From Mytilinidion resinicola (Eukaryota > Ascomycota > Dothideomycetes > Mytilinidiales > Mytilinidiaceae), in contig NW_022985449.1 in assembly GCF_010093595.1 (NCBI RefSeq), positions 679,410-743,409 of the forward strand: a stretch of DNA of 64,000 nucleotides. The letters run 5' to 3'. Numbering within the stretch: the stretch's first letter is position 1; every line of letters begins with the position of its first letter. Both the position numbers and the translations under genes were made by a program. Below are positions 49,934-61,422 of the stretch, piece after piece. Below the pieces are notes generated by a model that was not told where the DNA came from, did no database searches, and saw only the letters and a program-made list of their open reading frames with translations.

Positions 49934-51141
49934 ATGTCGCTGCGGACATCGGACTCCGGACTCAGCAAGAAGATTGTCCGAAATATGCACACGAAGCGAG
50001 TCCTCCTTACAGGTGCATCCGGCTTCATCGGATTACACATCCTCGATCAGCTTCTCTCCTTCGACCTTTCCGTTCGTGCCGTGGTAGGCTCCGACAGAGA
50101 AAAAGAAGCTCTACGAAAGCAGTTTCCCCGCACCCCTCCCACCCGCCTCGACTTCGCCGTAGTCCCAGATGATGATCTCTTAGTCCCTCGTGCATACGAT
50201 GATGCTCTCAGTGCAACTCAAGAGCCCTTCGACACCGTCATTCACACCGTCACTGTCGATCCTCTGGACGAGGCTGGCAGCTTATCCCACTTTGTGAATC
50301 AAGAAAGCGATGGCAAGAAAGACTTCCTGCAAAGCGTTCAAGCTGTTGCACCAAAAGTCCGAAGGGTGATCTTCACGAGCATCCTCACTTCCTTTGCTCG
50401 TTGGCTAGCCACCCCGGACTTAGACAGCAACACTCAGTCCCCTGCGTCATCTATACAGAGTGTCGCTGCAAAAGATCCAGAGTACCTCTTAGCCACGTGC
50501 AGGGCGAACGACGACCTCATCAATGATCGAATATGGAAGTATCTTGCGGATGAAAAACCTGGATTCGATGTTGTGGCTCTCTCTGCGCCCAGTGTCTACG
50601 GACCCTTAGTACGGCCACTAAGACTCCTCACGGACTTGGAAGAGGGAAATCAGCGGGTCTGGAGCATCTGCAGCAATATACCCATCGGGACCGTCGGACT
50701 CTGGTCAGACAGTGTCAGTTACTACGTAGACGTCCGAGTAAGTGAAACGCGCTCTAAATACATATAGACAGGTCATCGCAGATCACGAGTGCTGATCTCG
50801 AGGCTTAGGACTTCGCATACGCACATGTCCAAGCTGCTCTCATACCGAAAGCAGGAAACAAGCGATTCGTCATATCTGCAGGGATGATGCCGTCTCATAC
50901 AGTCTCAGATATCATGCGTACTCACTTTCCCGAGCTTGCAGATCGCATAGTGGATAGAGCCACGCCATCTTTAGTGCCGACAGCAGGGAATCTATCCAAG
51001 GACCTCGTAGATTCCACTCCGGCTGCCGCGGTACTCGGGCTCCTCAGGTACCGGAGCGTCGATGAGACTGTGGCTGATCTTGGGCTACAGCTTGTGGAGC
51101 TTGAGCGGAGGATCAGAGCAAACGAATCTGCGAAAGGGTGA
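49934..51141 (+). CDS. NAD(P)-dependent extended SDR (dihydroflavonol/aldehyde reductase-like)
   Basis: Exons 49934-50737 and 50809-51141 (71 bp intron) give 1137 nt, 378 aa. The Rossmann motif lies near the start: VLLTGASGFIGLHILDQLLS. VVGSDREKEALRKQF follows, and then VRRVIFTSILTSFA. PSVYGPLVRPL stands where the family often has its YxxxK region, so the catalytic tyrosine-lysine pair is not obvious. A lysine-less YLLATCRANDD stands at the expected place. It belongs to the group including yeast Gre2 and dihydroflavonol-4-reductase. It may be a reductase with altered catalysis or a cofactor-binding relative. An ATG 54 nt downstream (49988) starting HTKRVLLTG could be the real start. Substrate unknown. 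Confidence 0.75.
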
Positions 51142-53720
51142 AGGGCTGTCGACACGATCTGGCAGGTCGGTTTCTATATCTTTCCATTTCTAGCGCACAT
51201 CTAGCATGGTGACAGTTGGCCTGACTGGGGCCTCTTCTGCATGATCATGAATACTATTGGTCATTCCAAGAGGAACGCCGGGGCGTATTGAGCTGAAACT
51301 CTACGAGAAATAACGTATCATTGAAGCATTCACAGCCAAGATATGTAAGGTAGATGGGAGGGATGCCTCTGTTGCGTGAGTGGACAGTGACAGGGACGAG
51401 AAATTGCGGTGGGAGACTGGCGGCTAACACCCTCGAAGCCCCCCGACCGTACGGTCGTATTCAAAAAATCAAGAGCATGGCATTCTTCAACGACTCAAAC
51501 TCAGTGCTTCCGCATCGTTCCATTCGAACATAATGCTCCAGACTCGTCTGCCTTGATTCTAATATCTGCACAAAAGTCCATCAGTGCAAGGACAGCCGAA
51601 CAGAGTCCACCCGAACAGGCCGGGGCGTTAGAGTAACTTCTTCAAGGCTTCAAGAACGCTTTATACGATTGCAAAAGCCGTAACAGACCACCTATGTAGT
51701 CTTTAGGGCTCCGGCGGGAACTCCACATGAACATGAAGCACGAAGTCTGCTGGTTGCAGATTCTCGGCCACAAATCGAACCAAGGCTACCAAAGCATCAA
51801 CCGTATCACTTCATGGTTACTCCGCATACTATTGGTGACAACATAAGCTTTGCACTCGTCCCATGTGCGTCGCCGGCCGATCGAATATGGACTTCGGGAG
51901 GATAAGCCGATTTGCTCTCCGGATGTCAGGACGCTTTTGGAAGGAGCTTGGACGGCCGACGACACGACACCCAACGTTGCGCTGACTCCAGAACGCCGAG
52001 TTCCGAATCATATCGATTGTAGGACGAGGTGCGTGTGTATTTGGAGGAAGAGGAGGACAAGAGGGGTGGTCTGAAGACTTTGCGATCGTTGCCTGCTGGA
52101 ACAGTGAGCCACTACGTTGGTCAAAGGCACGACACTGCGACAATAAACCCTCCATAACGACTCATAATGATCGGATTTTCGATGAGAACGTTTTCATACC
52201 GAGAGTTTAATCTTCCGCGGGCAATCAACCGTCGCCTGCTACCGCTCGTACCGGAGTCTACGTTGGCTCGTCACTGGAAACTCTCCTTTACTACAATCCG
52301 AAGCTACAACAAGGCAGATTTTGCGCGGAAATTGGCGGGCTCTGGAATATATCATCTCCGCGTGTATCCTCCGGTCGAGCGAGTCCAGACATTATTCAAC
52401 CCGTGTTCTTCATCTCACAAGCAAGGAGTGCTCGATCTCAGACCAACATCACTTTCTGGTATCTCCCAACCACAGCTTTTGTCGTCAGGATCGCCGGAGT
52501 GATCTGTAGCCCTCGTTATCGTCTGTTCCAGTCGTCGCTAGATCCCTAAGGTATGGGGATCTCTTGGTTGTAAAACGAAAGCAGGTTAGCTGGAGTTGGT
52601 GATAGGAGAAGCAACAAGAGAGACCTTGTCAAGGAATATATCGAAAAATCAGGATGACCTCTGATCAAGCAACAAGTCAACTTACGAATTCCATTCCCAT
52701 GCTGTACGTATCGACGAGTGCTATCTTGTCACAGCTTCCAACGGCTCAAGGATTTCCTTGAGGAGCTTCTGCTCAAGCCTCAGGTAATCGATGAAGGTTG
52801 TATGGTGGTTTCTAATACTTGTTTCATCTTTCCTGTCTCTCAAGTCGTTTTGAAAGGGTTTGAATGTGGCCTTCGGGTAGAAGGTCGAATATTGCGCTCA
52901 CGAGAAATGTCTTGGCACTTCCATCACTTCCTTATCACTTCTGATCCGCTCCTTCAAACTTACTCAGTTTGTTCGGCAGAATTGAGAGACAGGGTTACAT
53001 TCGTGACGAGGGGCATTTGGACGCCAAAAATTAATACCGGTGTCGCTCTTGCATATGCGGTGCATCAAAGTTACTCAACCTGCCACGGCATGGCATGATG
53101 CCCTCCGGCCCCGTGCTACCAAAAGGTTCGTGCACCGATAGCGAGACGCATGGTATCTGCATTCCTGCAGCTTTCTGGCCGGAAGGATGCATGCGAAGAG
53201 TCACGAGGGGCTCATGGCTGTGATGATCAGCCAGTGAAGAGTGGTGATCCGGATCACCTGTGGGCGACAGGCGGCTAGCTGTGGGAAGCCCGACGTTGGC
53301 AGCACCACTGGTGAGGGCTCAGTGCAGCGACATGCTGTCGTCTGCTGTCGAGACATCGACGATCTCGTCTAGCATCCTCATAGCACGGGTTAGATGCTCA
53401 GTGTGAAGGCCCGATTGGTTAGAGTATCAATCCTGTTACCTTGCACTTACACACGATTCCACACTGCTTGAAAGTCTAAGCCCCAGTCGGCCTTGCCTAT
53501 CATCCCCAGCAATAGCTCCTTGAGGCGAACACAATCTATTTTGAGGCTATGTGTGGACATCTGACGAGGCCTCCCCCTCGGCACCGGCTTTATCCATAGC
53601 TCCCACACTGCGACATGTGTGCTATGCCCTAATCACGGGGCACAGGCCGTTTCCCGAAACAAGATAGGCTGACTATCCGCCTCCCCATGCTTCTGATCAA
53701 CATGGGAATCCTACGTGCTG

Positions 53721-53764
53721 TAACGTCCTCAACGGATCCCCGAGATTCATGCCCGCTCGAGACA
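53721..53764 (+). repeat. Left terminal inverted repeat of MITE
   Basis: Pairs with 53958-54001 with 43 of 44 matches. The mismatch is at 53750 (t on this strand, matching c in the other arm), a transition. Confidence 0.85.
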
Positions 53765-53957
53765 ACTCAACAGCATGGTTTCAGCACCGGGAAAGCTAGC
53801 CTATGGTTTCGAACACGTTTAAGAGGTACTAGTCGCTCACTTCTCCGTGAATTTAAACCTCAGTCTTCTCACGTTTTAGACGTTGCAAAAGGGCAGATTT
53901 TGGTGATAGAGGCCCGAGCGTCTGGCCCCACGATCTGATAGGTGAGATTTGTATGGC

Positions 53958-54001
53958 TGTCTCGAGCGGGCGTGAATCTCGGGGATCCGTTGAGGACGTT
54001 A
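53958..54001 (-). repeat. Right terminal inverted repeat of MITE
   Basis: Inverted copy of 53721-53764, ending with ...ggacgtta. Both arms end at a TA dinucleotide. Confidence 0.85.
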
Positions 54002-55031
54002 GCCCGAGTATATCATGCTACAGTGAGGGCAGAGTACGCCGAGCCTTAAGTAACTCGTGTTGACCTACAACCACGGCGTCTCGTATTCTGAGAGACGGCA
54101 CTTCCAGAGCGCGAAGCACCGAGGGGCAGCAGCTTGCTACTGAGTCTGAGATTCAATTTGTCCTCCGTGATACCACTTGGGTTCTCCGGCTCCGATAGGC
54201 TTTGAGCGCTGATTGGGCCGTTGTTCACCTAGGCATCGGTCAGGATGTGCCGCATGAGCAGGATGCTTCGCTCGACCTATCCTCTGTCCGAGTCAACGAA
54301 CTCTTACCTTTTTATGTTGCTAAAGGCAGTTGCTGCTAGATACGCACACGGGTGATCCTATGCACCAGTGGTTACCCCCAGCACGTGCTCGCCGTTCGCT
54401 TAAACTTCCTGTTCGTCTCTAGTGATTATATTTTTCCGGTCTCGCAAAGCACCTCGCACTGGGTCGAAATAGTAAGGGCTATGTGGGTGTCGAGAATCTA
54501 GGGTTCAATTCGTCCTGGAGCTATTAGCATGTATTAAATCAAAATCTTCTCACCTCTCTCGGAACGGATGGGACTTTTTTCAGTGAGATATCTTACCTTC
54601 TTCACAGAATCTCGTAGGCACTATCAGTATCCGATTGGCTGATTTACTCTGCTTGTGTTGTAGCAAGTGAAACCATACGCAAAAGATATCGCATTTATCA
54701 AGTGTTGAGGAAGCACGGCGATTGCTCGGACCTTAAGTGAAACTAACATAATCAACAGGTGAGAATTGCCCCAAATTCGTCGTCTCAAACGGCACTATGC
54801 TATTATTCATGGAGGAAATTGCACTCGCAATATCCAACTAGCTCTTCATGCTGTTTGCCGAAACTGATTGGAAACGTGAAAGAGCGAGGGTATGGTCGGA
54901 TCTGGACAGGGATATCTCCGATCACGTGCCTAGCCCCGATACATCATTATAAATCAAAGAAAAAGACTCCAATCGTCTTCTTTCTTACATTACTTCCATT
55001 CGCCTTCTCTGCCTTGGGCTCAATTGAAGCT

Positions 55032-56292
55032 ATGGCACACCGGATTCTAATCACAGGCGGCTCAGGATACCTCGGGGGAACTCTTCTCGCTCGTTGGAAA
55101 GAAGCGAATTTTCTATCGTATGAGAAGCTCTTTGCCCTCGTCCGAACAGAAGAGCAAGGGAAAGCTGTCAAGCAGTATGGTGCCGAGGCTCTACATATCA
55201 ACTTGGAAGACCCAGAAAGCATTAAGAAAGCTGTTCTCGACCATAAGATCAACATCGTCTTCTATCTCGTCGATCCCCGGAATTGGGAGCATCAAGTTTC
55301 CTTCATCGAAGCTTTGTCAGAGCTGAAGAAGCAAACAGGCCAGGAGGTGCACTTCCTGCACACCAGTGGCGCAAAGATATTTTCTGAACACGCCGGTGCA
55401 CCAACGGATGCGCCACTCCTAGATACAGATCCAAAGCTGTACGATATTCAGAAGAGTCAGAAGGCGCCGTTCCCTTTACTGCAGAGGGTATGTCTGAAAT
55501 CATTCACGGTCGGGAAGTAATTTAGAGTAATTGGTCTTTCAGGCGGTTGAAACCAACAACCTCGTCATCGAGGACGCGGAAGCTAAAGGCGTTCGAAGCT
55601 ACATCTTTGCGCCGTGCATCGTCTGTAAGCAATACCTAAAGCTACTAATGAGTTAATAGAGCTGACAGAGTCCAGACGGCAAAGGCGAGGGCTTCGGCAA
55701 TCCGATATCAATACAGACTGTTGCCATCGTACAAGCAGCCATAAAGGTCCGACAAGTCTACAAGGTTGACGTTGGACGGCCGGTACGTGTGTAATACCAC
55801 CTGCCCATTGATATGTTCTAATCCGATGCGAGGCAGACATGGCCCGTGTGCCATGTCATCGACAATACAACTCTGTACATAGAATTGCTGCGCGCTATTC
55901 TATCCGGAAAAGAGCCTGGCTACGGCAAGAACGGGTACTATCTCGCCTCACCCGGCAGCGTGGCCTGGGATGACATCTACTCGTCCATGGCTAAGGCACT
56001 AGCGAAGGGCAAGTACATCGACAATGACGTGGTAAAGGAGGCCGATGACAAAGAACTCCAGAAGATGGGGGATGCACTAAAATGCCCAAAGGACTTTGTG
56101 CCAGTTCAATTGGGCGGACTGTAAGATATCTTCTCTGGAATGGATAGGTTGTGAGTGCTAATGAAGACTAGGTGTACGTTTACCGCAGTACATGGCAAGC
56201 AGATTGGCTGGAGGCCGCAGTTTGCGCCGGAGCATATCATCGAGACCGCGGATGCGGAGGTGGAGCTGATTTTGCAGCATTTGAAGGAGTGA
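55032..56292 (+). CDS. NAD-dependent epimerase/dehydratase-like protein
   Basis: Five exons, 55032-55487, 55543-55624, 55676-55782, 55837-56120 and 56172-56292, sum to 1050 nt (349 aa). The start ATG gives AHRILITGGSGYLGGTLLARW, the NAD(P)-binding glycine motif (GGSGYLG). ALVRTEEQGKAVKQYGAEAL and FYLVDPRNW follow. VHFLHTSGAKIFSEHAG and SYIFAPCIVYGKGEGFGNPI are next, then VCHVIDNTTLYIELL, a layout found in atypical extended SDRs of fungi. A canonical YxxxK is not obvious. The ending LILQHLKE is typical. Introns are 55, 51, 54 and 51 bp and all phases agree. A GTG/ATG-less extension upstream in the same frame (from 54759) is not needed. Substrate unknown. Confidence 0.78.
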
Positions 56293-56637
56293 TGAGGAAA
56301 ACTTAGCTAGGAATTAGCAGAATAAAGGACTCACATGAGACATCTTATGAAGTCTTGAACAACATAGCCCCTTTCGAGTCAAAGTTGTGATGAACACAGA
56401 GTAGGAGGCTCAGAACGTGGATCCACCACCTTGGTCGGGTAAGTGGTCGACAAGATGCAATGGACTCAGCACTGTCACATGAAATGCCAAAAAATAATCC
56501 ACGTGATGTTGGAGCGACGAAGTCTGCTGTTCGGAAATAAGGAAAATACACAGTAATAGTGCTGGTATCGTTCGGAGGCTGGAATAGATAGGAAAGGGGC
56601 TTCGCGCTAGCCGGAGTCTAGCTGTATGGTCGAGGCC

Positions 56638-56685
56638 GTCTTTCGCACCGTCTTTCGCACCGTCTTTCGCACCATCTTTCACCAC
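56638..56685. repeat. 12 bp tandem repeat, gtctttcgcacc
   Basis: Three perfect copies (56638-56673) and a degenerate fourth. The minus-strand frame would read a repeated KDGA, but that frame is short and not convincing as a gene. Confidence 0.85.
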
Positions 56686-57459
56686 CATTGAATAGCCCAA
56701 CAACTTCTCCTCGAAGCTTCGGCCTACGGCACATAGCGGATCCTACTTGTTTCTGAACTGGCTCTGAAAAATGAGGCACTCCGTTTGTTTTGTTTATTGG
56801 GGCGACACCGACCCGGCACATTAACAAGTCGCAACACCCCACCACCACTTCAACCGTCACATTCACTGACAACTCCTCAGCGGACTCTCCGCATCCAGAG
56901 CCGCAGAGGTGGCTGGCTTTGCTTTACCTATCATTTAGCACGCCCAATTGCGACGTGAGCTGTGCAGATCATCTTCTGTCGCCAACGCCCTCGATCAGGT
57001 GTGCCACATCAGGCCCCTACATTTCTAGGGCTGATACTAACTTGGCATCATCGTGATGGGAGCTGCAGATCCCAGATAGCTTCAAGTGACGAGCACCAGA
57101 AATTGCCAAGAGTCTTGAAAGATAACTAAAGACACGTGGGCTGCACAAGATTGACAGCACACTTCGCTTGGCGCGTAGATAAAAACACTCGTAGCTTGGC
57201 ACATACCACAGATTCGAGATGTGAAAATTTCTAGGAACTTTTCTAGATGCCCCTAACATCAAGATCCAATATTCATCCGTATTTCTCGTTTCCTCAGCTC
57301 GGCACTCAGTCTCTCATAGAAAACCAAGACCGCCTGTTGTTGCATCCAAGTCGTGGCTGTAGGTGGCTGCGTCCGTTCAGCTGATAGTCTCTTTTGAGTC
57401 TCCGCAGCTAATGCTGTCTTGACTTGCGCGACGCGCATGCGGGCGTTTCACATCGAAGG

Positions 57460-57467
57460 TATATAAG
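57460..57467 (+). promoter_or_regulatory. TATA-like box of the Vps62 pseudogene
   Basis: TATATAAG about 205 bp before the pseudogene's ATG, preceding a CT-rich leader. It may be a relic promoter. Confidence 0.35.
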
Positions 57468-57671
57468 GCGAGTGCACCGGTGGTAGGAACTCTCCTAGCT
57501 CGGAGGCAGGAGCCGTAATCAGCCCGCATAACATCTCATCTCTCTTAGCAAGACTCTCTCTTCATTACCTACGTCTGCTACCTACAGCACTAACCTAAGC
57601 GCTGCCAAGCATATTTGTTACGCGACATCCGGGTAGCTCTCATACTCTGAATCTTTGAGTACGTTGATAGT

Positions 57672-59047
57672 ATGGCTGAAGTTGATAAAAATACTCCCAA
57701 GACAAGACCTGCGCCGGATTGGGTCCCGCAGTTTGTAATCGATTATGGTAAGAAGATTAGATTGATTCCAGTTTTTCAAGGAGGGTTCACTTTCAACTTG
57801 AAGTTATTATTCCATGACTTATCATCAGTTTTGAAGCGCATGTTTCCTATGTATCGATGTAAAACTAATTTAGCAGGCTTTTCACCCTATTAGACCTCAC
57901 TTTTCTCCTTGCTGTAATTTCTCTAGAAAGTTTCTTAACCATTGCATAGCGCCCCTCGTCTACCTTTCCTCGAAAGAGTAATACAAACCCTCGGACATCA
58001 GCGCCCAGCTCGCCAACACGCGTCCGCAGATTGCCGTGCAGATGTTATCTTGCTATTCACACTTCTTACTCTCGATAATCTCGATCAACTCAACAAGGTC
58101 GGCGCCAAGCAAGGTAAAGATGTCTACTTGACATCCACTGTCGACATTACGACGAATCCAGCATGGCTGAACGGAGTCGCACCTGATGCGGAGGGGAGGA
58201 CGAAGAATGCTGTGTCATGCTGCATCATCATCACTGATACGGGAAATGGAACTGTGCATGCGTTTACATGTACTTCTTTGCTTTCAACTAGGGTGGGGTT
58301 GTGTTGAACAATCAGCTAGGTAATTCCTGCCTCGGATGTCCCCTGTGAGTCAAAGGCCTACTAACTTGTCGCAGGAGACCATGTTGGTGACTGGTAATAT
58401 TTCAAGACCCCACAACTATTGGACCAGCTGACATGTATCGCAGGGAGCATAACATAGTCCGTTTCGCTAACGGAGAGCCGAAATACGTGTGGTACTCACA
58501 GCATTCAAATGGCCAAGCTTTTCAATACCGGGTCTTGAAAAAGGACAAATCTGGCAAACGGGTACGTTAGCGCTTCGATTTTTTATGTGGCATATTGCCA
58601 GCCCAAGCTCACAAATATAGCCCTTAGCCTACTGTGCTAATGGCTCTCACGCCGTATACGCCACCTCCGGAATCCACGACCATACAGTCCCCAATCTCAA
58701 CCTCCCCTTCCCCTTCCTCCTCGTCGACGAAACGAACGCCGGTGCCCTCTTCTCAATGCCTGATACTATAACTACAACCCGTCAGTATCACACCCAACCC
58801 CACGGACCCCAAAGCCCCGCCAATGGTGACAACAGCTTCATTCACGCCGTTTTTAGCCGGGACTCCGGTGAATTGGCTGTACTTTCTGGGAAAATGGGGC
58901 GATGAGCAACACCCGGACAAAGGTAAGAGGCAGAAGCAGTTGGCGGGGAATCGAAAGTATGTAGGTGGTCCTACGGGGCCTGCGGACAAGCAGTTGAACA
59001 GAAAGAAGGTGTGCCTGGATAATGGGAAACAGTGTCACAAGGGCTGA
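57672..59047 (+). pseudogene. Decayed Vps62-family (DUF946) gene
   Basis: Fragments in order match the fungal Vps62 family: TRPAPDWVPQFVIDY; intron 57748-57949; APLVYLSSKE; LTLDNLDQLNKVG; DVYLTSTVDITTNPAWLNGV; DHVGDW; EHNIVRFANGEPKYVWYSQH; HAVYATSGIHDHTVPNLNLP; NWLYFLGKWGDEQHPD; VGGPTGPADKQLNRKKVC. The frame is broken at least four times: TAA at 57979-57981, a single-base loss near 58036, a further shift before TAG at 58289-58291, and TGA at 58761-58763 with another shift. Splice sites are still recognisable. TAG and TGA stand where family members have Trp or another large residue (from memory). The gene is thus dead, though transcription is possible. Intact members are linked to vacuolar sorting/secretion; the function is not well defined. 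Confidence 0.8.
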
Positions 59048-59640
59048 TCTTGCTCCTTGAAAGAGTCAATAAGAAGCCTGGGGGGCCTTTAGATGAACTG
59101 GAAGACTAGTAGGCGAAACGTTTCTTTTACGTTTCAGGCTTTCATTGACACTCGATGTGTTATGATAGTGGTACACCTGTAACTATTTTCCATCTCATCT
59201 GTGCATAACTGTCCACCACTCTCTAAATAGCTTCAGCGGATGTTCAAAAACCTGTAGGATGCAAAGTTACGTCCACTGCGACCCTAAGAGGAGCCTCGTA
59301 AGTTGACCTAGTTAGTTGAATGGTTATTCAATTTAGTTTGTTTACACCCTATCCAAATTCCTGAAAATATGTTCAAGCAAGCCTGGTGGTGACAGGCCAG
59401 TGTATACAGATTACACAGCCCAATGATGATGACCATCACCAACAGTTCTACTAATAAAGTGAACACCGCTACTAGCCGCAGACCCACAGTCACGTTTCTC
59501 CGCCGGAAACCTGCCGTATTTATGTTCCAGTGTTTGCAACCGGACCCACAACAACTTTCTCCGACAAACCGCACTCTCACAGCACAATCCCCTTTCCATC
59601 TCGCTCTCTGCATCTACCCGAACGCATCGTTCCAGCTAAC
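59048..59640. other. Intergenic region
   Basis: 593 bp. Minus-strand frames here are not convincing. Upstream region of the next gene; nothing else was seen. Confidence 0.5.
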
Positions 59641-60533
59641 ATGGCGAAAATGAAAGGACAAGCTATGGACTCACTCGCCGCCGGCCTCGCAGCCCTTGAT
59701 GTTTCCACTATGCCTCACGCACCGCCAGTCGAGGCTACAGCATCGCCATTCAGTAGTAGCGACATCGCTACGCCTCCCTCTACAATCGGTGATCTGACTG
59801 GTGGCTTCACAGATCTCAACATGACGTTCTTCTTATCCTTCGCCGACTTCACGGTCTATGCGGACAAGGCCAACGCGGTCAACTTCGGTCGCTTGGGCTT
59901 CAAGCGCGGCTGGCGCCTGAACTCCAAAACCTGGCGTCGCAACTGGCGCGCGTGCTTTGGCAATGAGTACAGACCGGAGCTCAATCCTTACGCCGACTCA
60001 TTCTTCGCGTTCTTCGCATGCTTCCCGGGTTTCAAGGCCAATGCGACGGCACCGATGGCTGCTGAATTCGACAGACTAGCCAGCTACATGGCATGGACGA
60101 AGCAAGAGGCGGCTATCTATCGTACTCAGGCCTGGAATACCGAGTTCGAGCGAGCTTATGGAACTGACGCGAGCAAGTTGGAGGGCTGGAAGGCATTATG
60201 CGAGAAATGCAGCATTGAGCCGGCACCTCAGAGTGTCAAGAAGTGCAAGAAGGTGAGTAATGCACCAGATCTCGTCCTATTCCGAGTATTTTTACCACGC
60301 TTTGTGTTCTTAGAGTGCTAATACCGGACGCATAGGCCCTCGCGAACGTCCACGTCAATCTTTGCGACCTGGCTGACGCATGGCGCACTGGCGAGAAGGT
60401 AAAGCTTTTCCCGAGCTTTGCTGCGCTTCGTCGCTACACCATTCCCGCGCGGATCTTCCCCTTGACGGACGCGAAGGCAGACGGATACGCGAAGGCGCTT
60501 CTAAAGAAGTTCTTCTTGCGCCCCTCGGTGTGA
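59641..60533 (+). CDS. Conserved fungal protein of unknown function
   Basis: Exons 59641-60252 and 60336-60533 (83 bp intron) give 810 nt, 269 aa. About 70 polar residues at the N-terminus are followed by helical segments with Trp/Phe clusters (FGRLGFKRGWRLNSKTWRRN, FFAFFACFPGFKANATAPMA, YMAWTKQEAAIYRTQAWNTE). A Cys-Lys-rich stretch (CEKCSIEP, KKCKK) then leads into the last exon (NVHVNLCDLADAWRTGEKVK, FPSFAALRRYTIPARIFPL, KALLKKFFLRPSV). The pattern resembles uncharacterised fungal proteins found in many copies. No enzyme motif, signal peptide or membrane span is visible. The first ATG is taken as start; the frame is open upstream to about 59530 but without an ATG. Confidence 0.65.
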
Positions 60534-61422
60534 TGGAGAGTTGAAGATGCTGAGCAGATGGGCAGATGAGCGAATTGGTGCATTGAAGCCTATTGGGAAT
60601 ACATGGCCTTGGATTCAGGCTGGATACTTGGTGGTGCTGCACTATCGGAAGCGGATGGCGGGTGCTGTTTGATACACGATGCGTGGTCCAAGTCTTGGAG
60701 TAATGGGTTTGAGGAATGACTATGGGCAATGAAATAGTGTGCAACACAATTGAAATCGATTGGTCCCATGAACGACTCCAACCATCCGTCCATCACTGCT
60801 TGTGGTACCCCTATAGGCTCTCAACTCCGAAAACAATGTGAAGGTCGACACAGTATAAATTCGACTATCTTGTGACTGACCAGCCACTAGCTAACCAGGC
60901 CACTCCTTACAGCGGTTTTGGGCTAGCAATATTAGAGCCCAAGCAGTGCGATATCCGTATGCCTGAACTTATGACCCAGTACTGTAGATATGTAGTCTAG
61001 AAGTCACGTGAGCGGGGAAGATCGGAGACAAACGAAGGATCAGCTTCGGTATCGAAGCTTAATGGAGAACACGGGAACGTGCCCTGGGATTCTCTTCATG
61101 CAGTATTTCGGACTACCGAGTGCTGAAGTTGAGATCTGATAATTTGGGAGGTCAAGATTCTGGAACGGTGGAGCAGAAACAATAGGAAAGACCCTGACAC
61201 TTCCCTGGTACCTTGTACATACACGCATTCCAGGCCATTGAAGAGTGAACGAATATTATATCGCGCCTCACACGCTCTCGGCGTCAACATCTCGCGGCCT
61301 CAACGAGGCATCCGTTCCCCGCAATTTGGAGGCTTCCCCTGATGCGCTTCTTCAGCCCAGCTGATCTGTCCCGCCAAGGCACTAGACCAACGTCTTCTTG
61401 GTGAAGGGCGGCCAAGGAGAGC
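60534..61422. other. Intergenic region
   Basis: 889 bp between two plus-strand genes. No frame looks real. No repeat or motif was recognised. Confidence 0.5.

Larger units (their letters stand above)
53721..54001. mobile_element. MITE with 44 bp terminal inverted repeats
   Basis: The outermost 44 bp at each end (53721-53764 and 53958-54001) are inverted copies with a single T/C mismatch; each end begins taacgtcctcaacggatcc. If the outer TA on each side is a target duplication, the repeats start ACGTCC, a pattern seen in Tc1/mariner-pogo-type elements of fungi. The inner 193 bp has no transposase frame, so the element is non-autonomous. No other copy was noticed in this window. Confidence 0.85.
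51142..55031. other. 3.9 kb gene-poor accessory region with a MITE
   Basis: No coding gene is recognised. A 111-codon ATG frame at 52167-52502 has no known domain, and a 126-codon frame ending at 53098 lacks an ATG start. A 281 bp inverted-repeat element lies at 53721-54001 (separate entry). The last 300 bp serve as promoter of the next gene. Confidence 0.5.
56293..57671. other. Intergenic region with short tandem repeat and TATA-like site
   Basis: 1.4 kb. It holds a 12 bp tandem repeat at 56638-56685 and a TATATAAG at 57460-57467. No real coding frame was seen. Confidence 0.5.

Noticed and set aside
52167..52502. 111-codon ATG frame
   Set aside because: No recognisable domain, no splice support, gene-poor surroundings; could be an orphan gene but cannot be supported.
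53761..53957. Possible transposase remnant inside the MITE
   Set aside because: The interior has only a short frame that also reads through the repeat, with no DDE/DDD-type motif.
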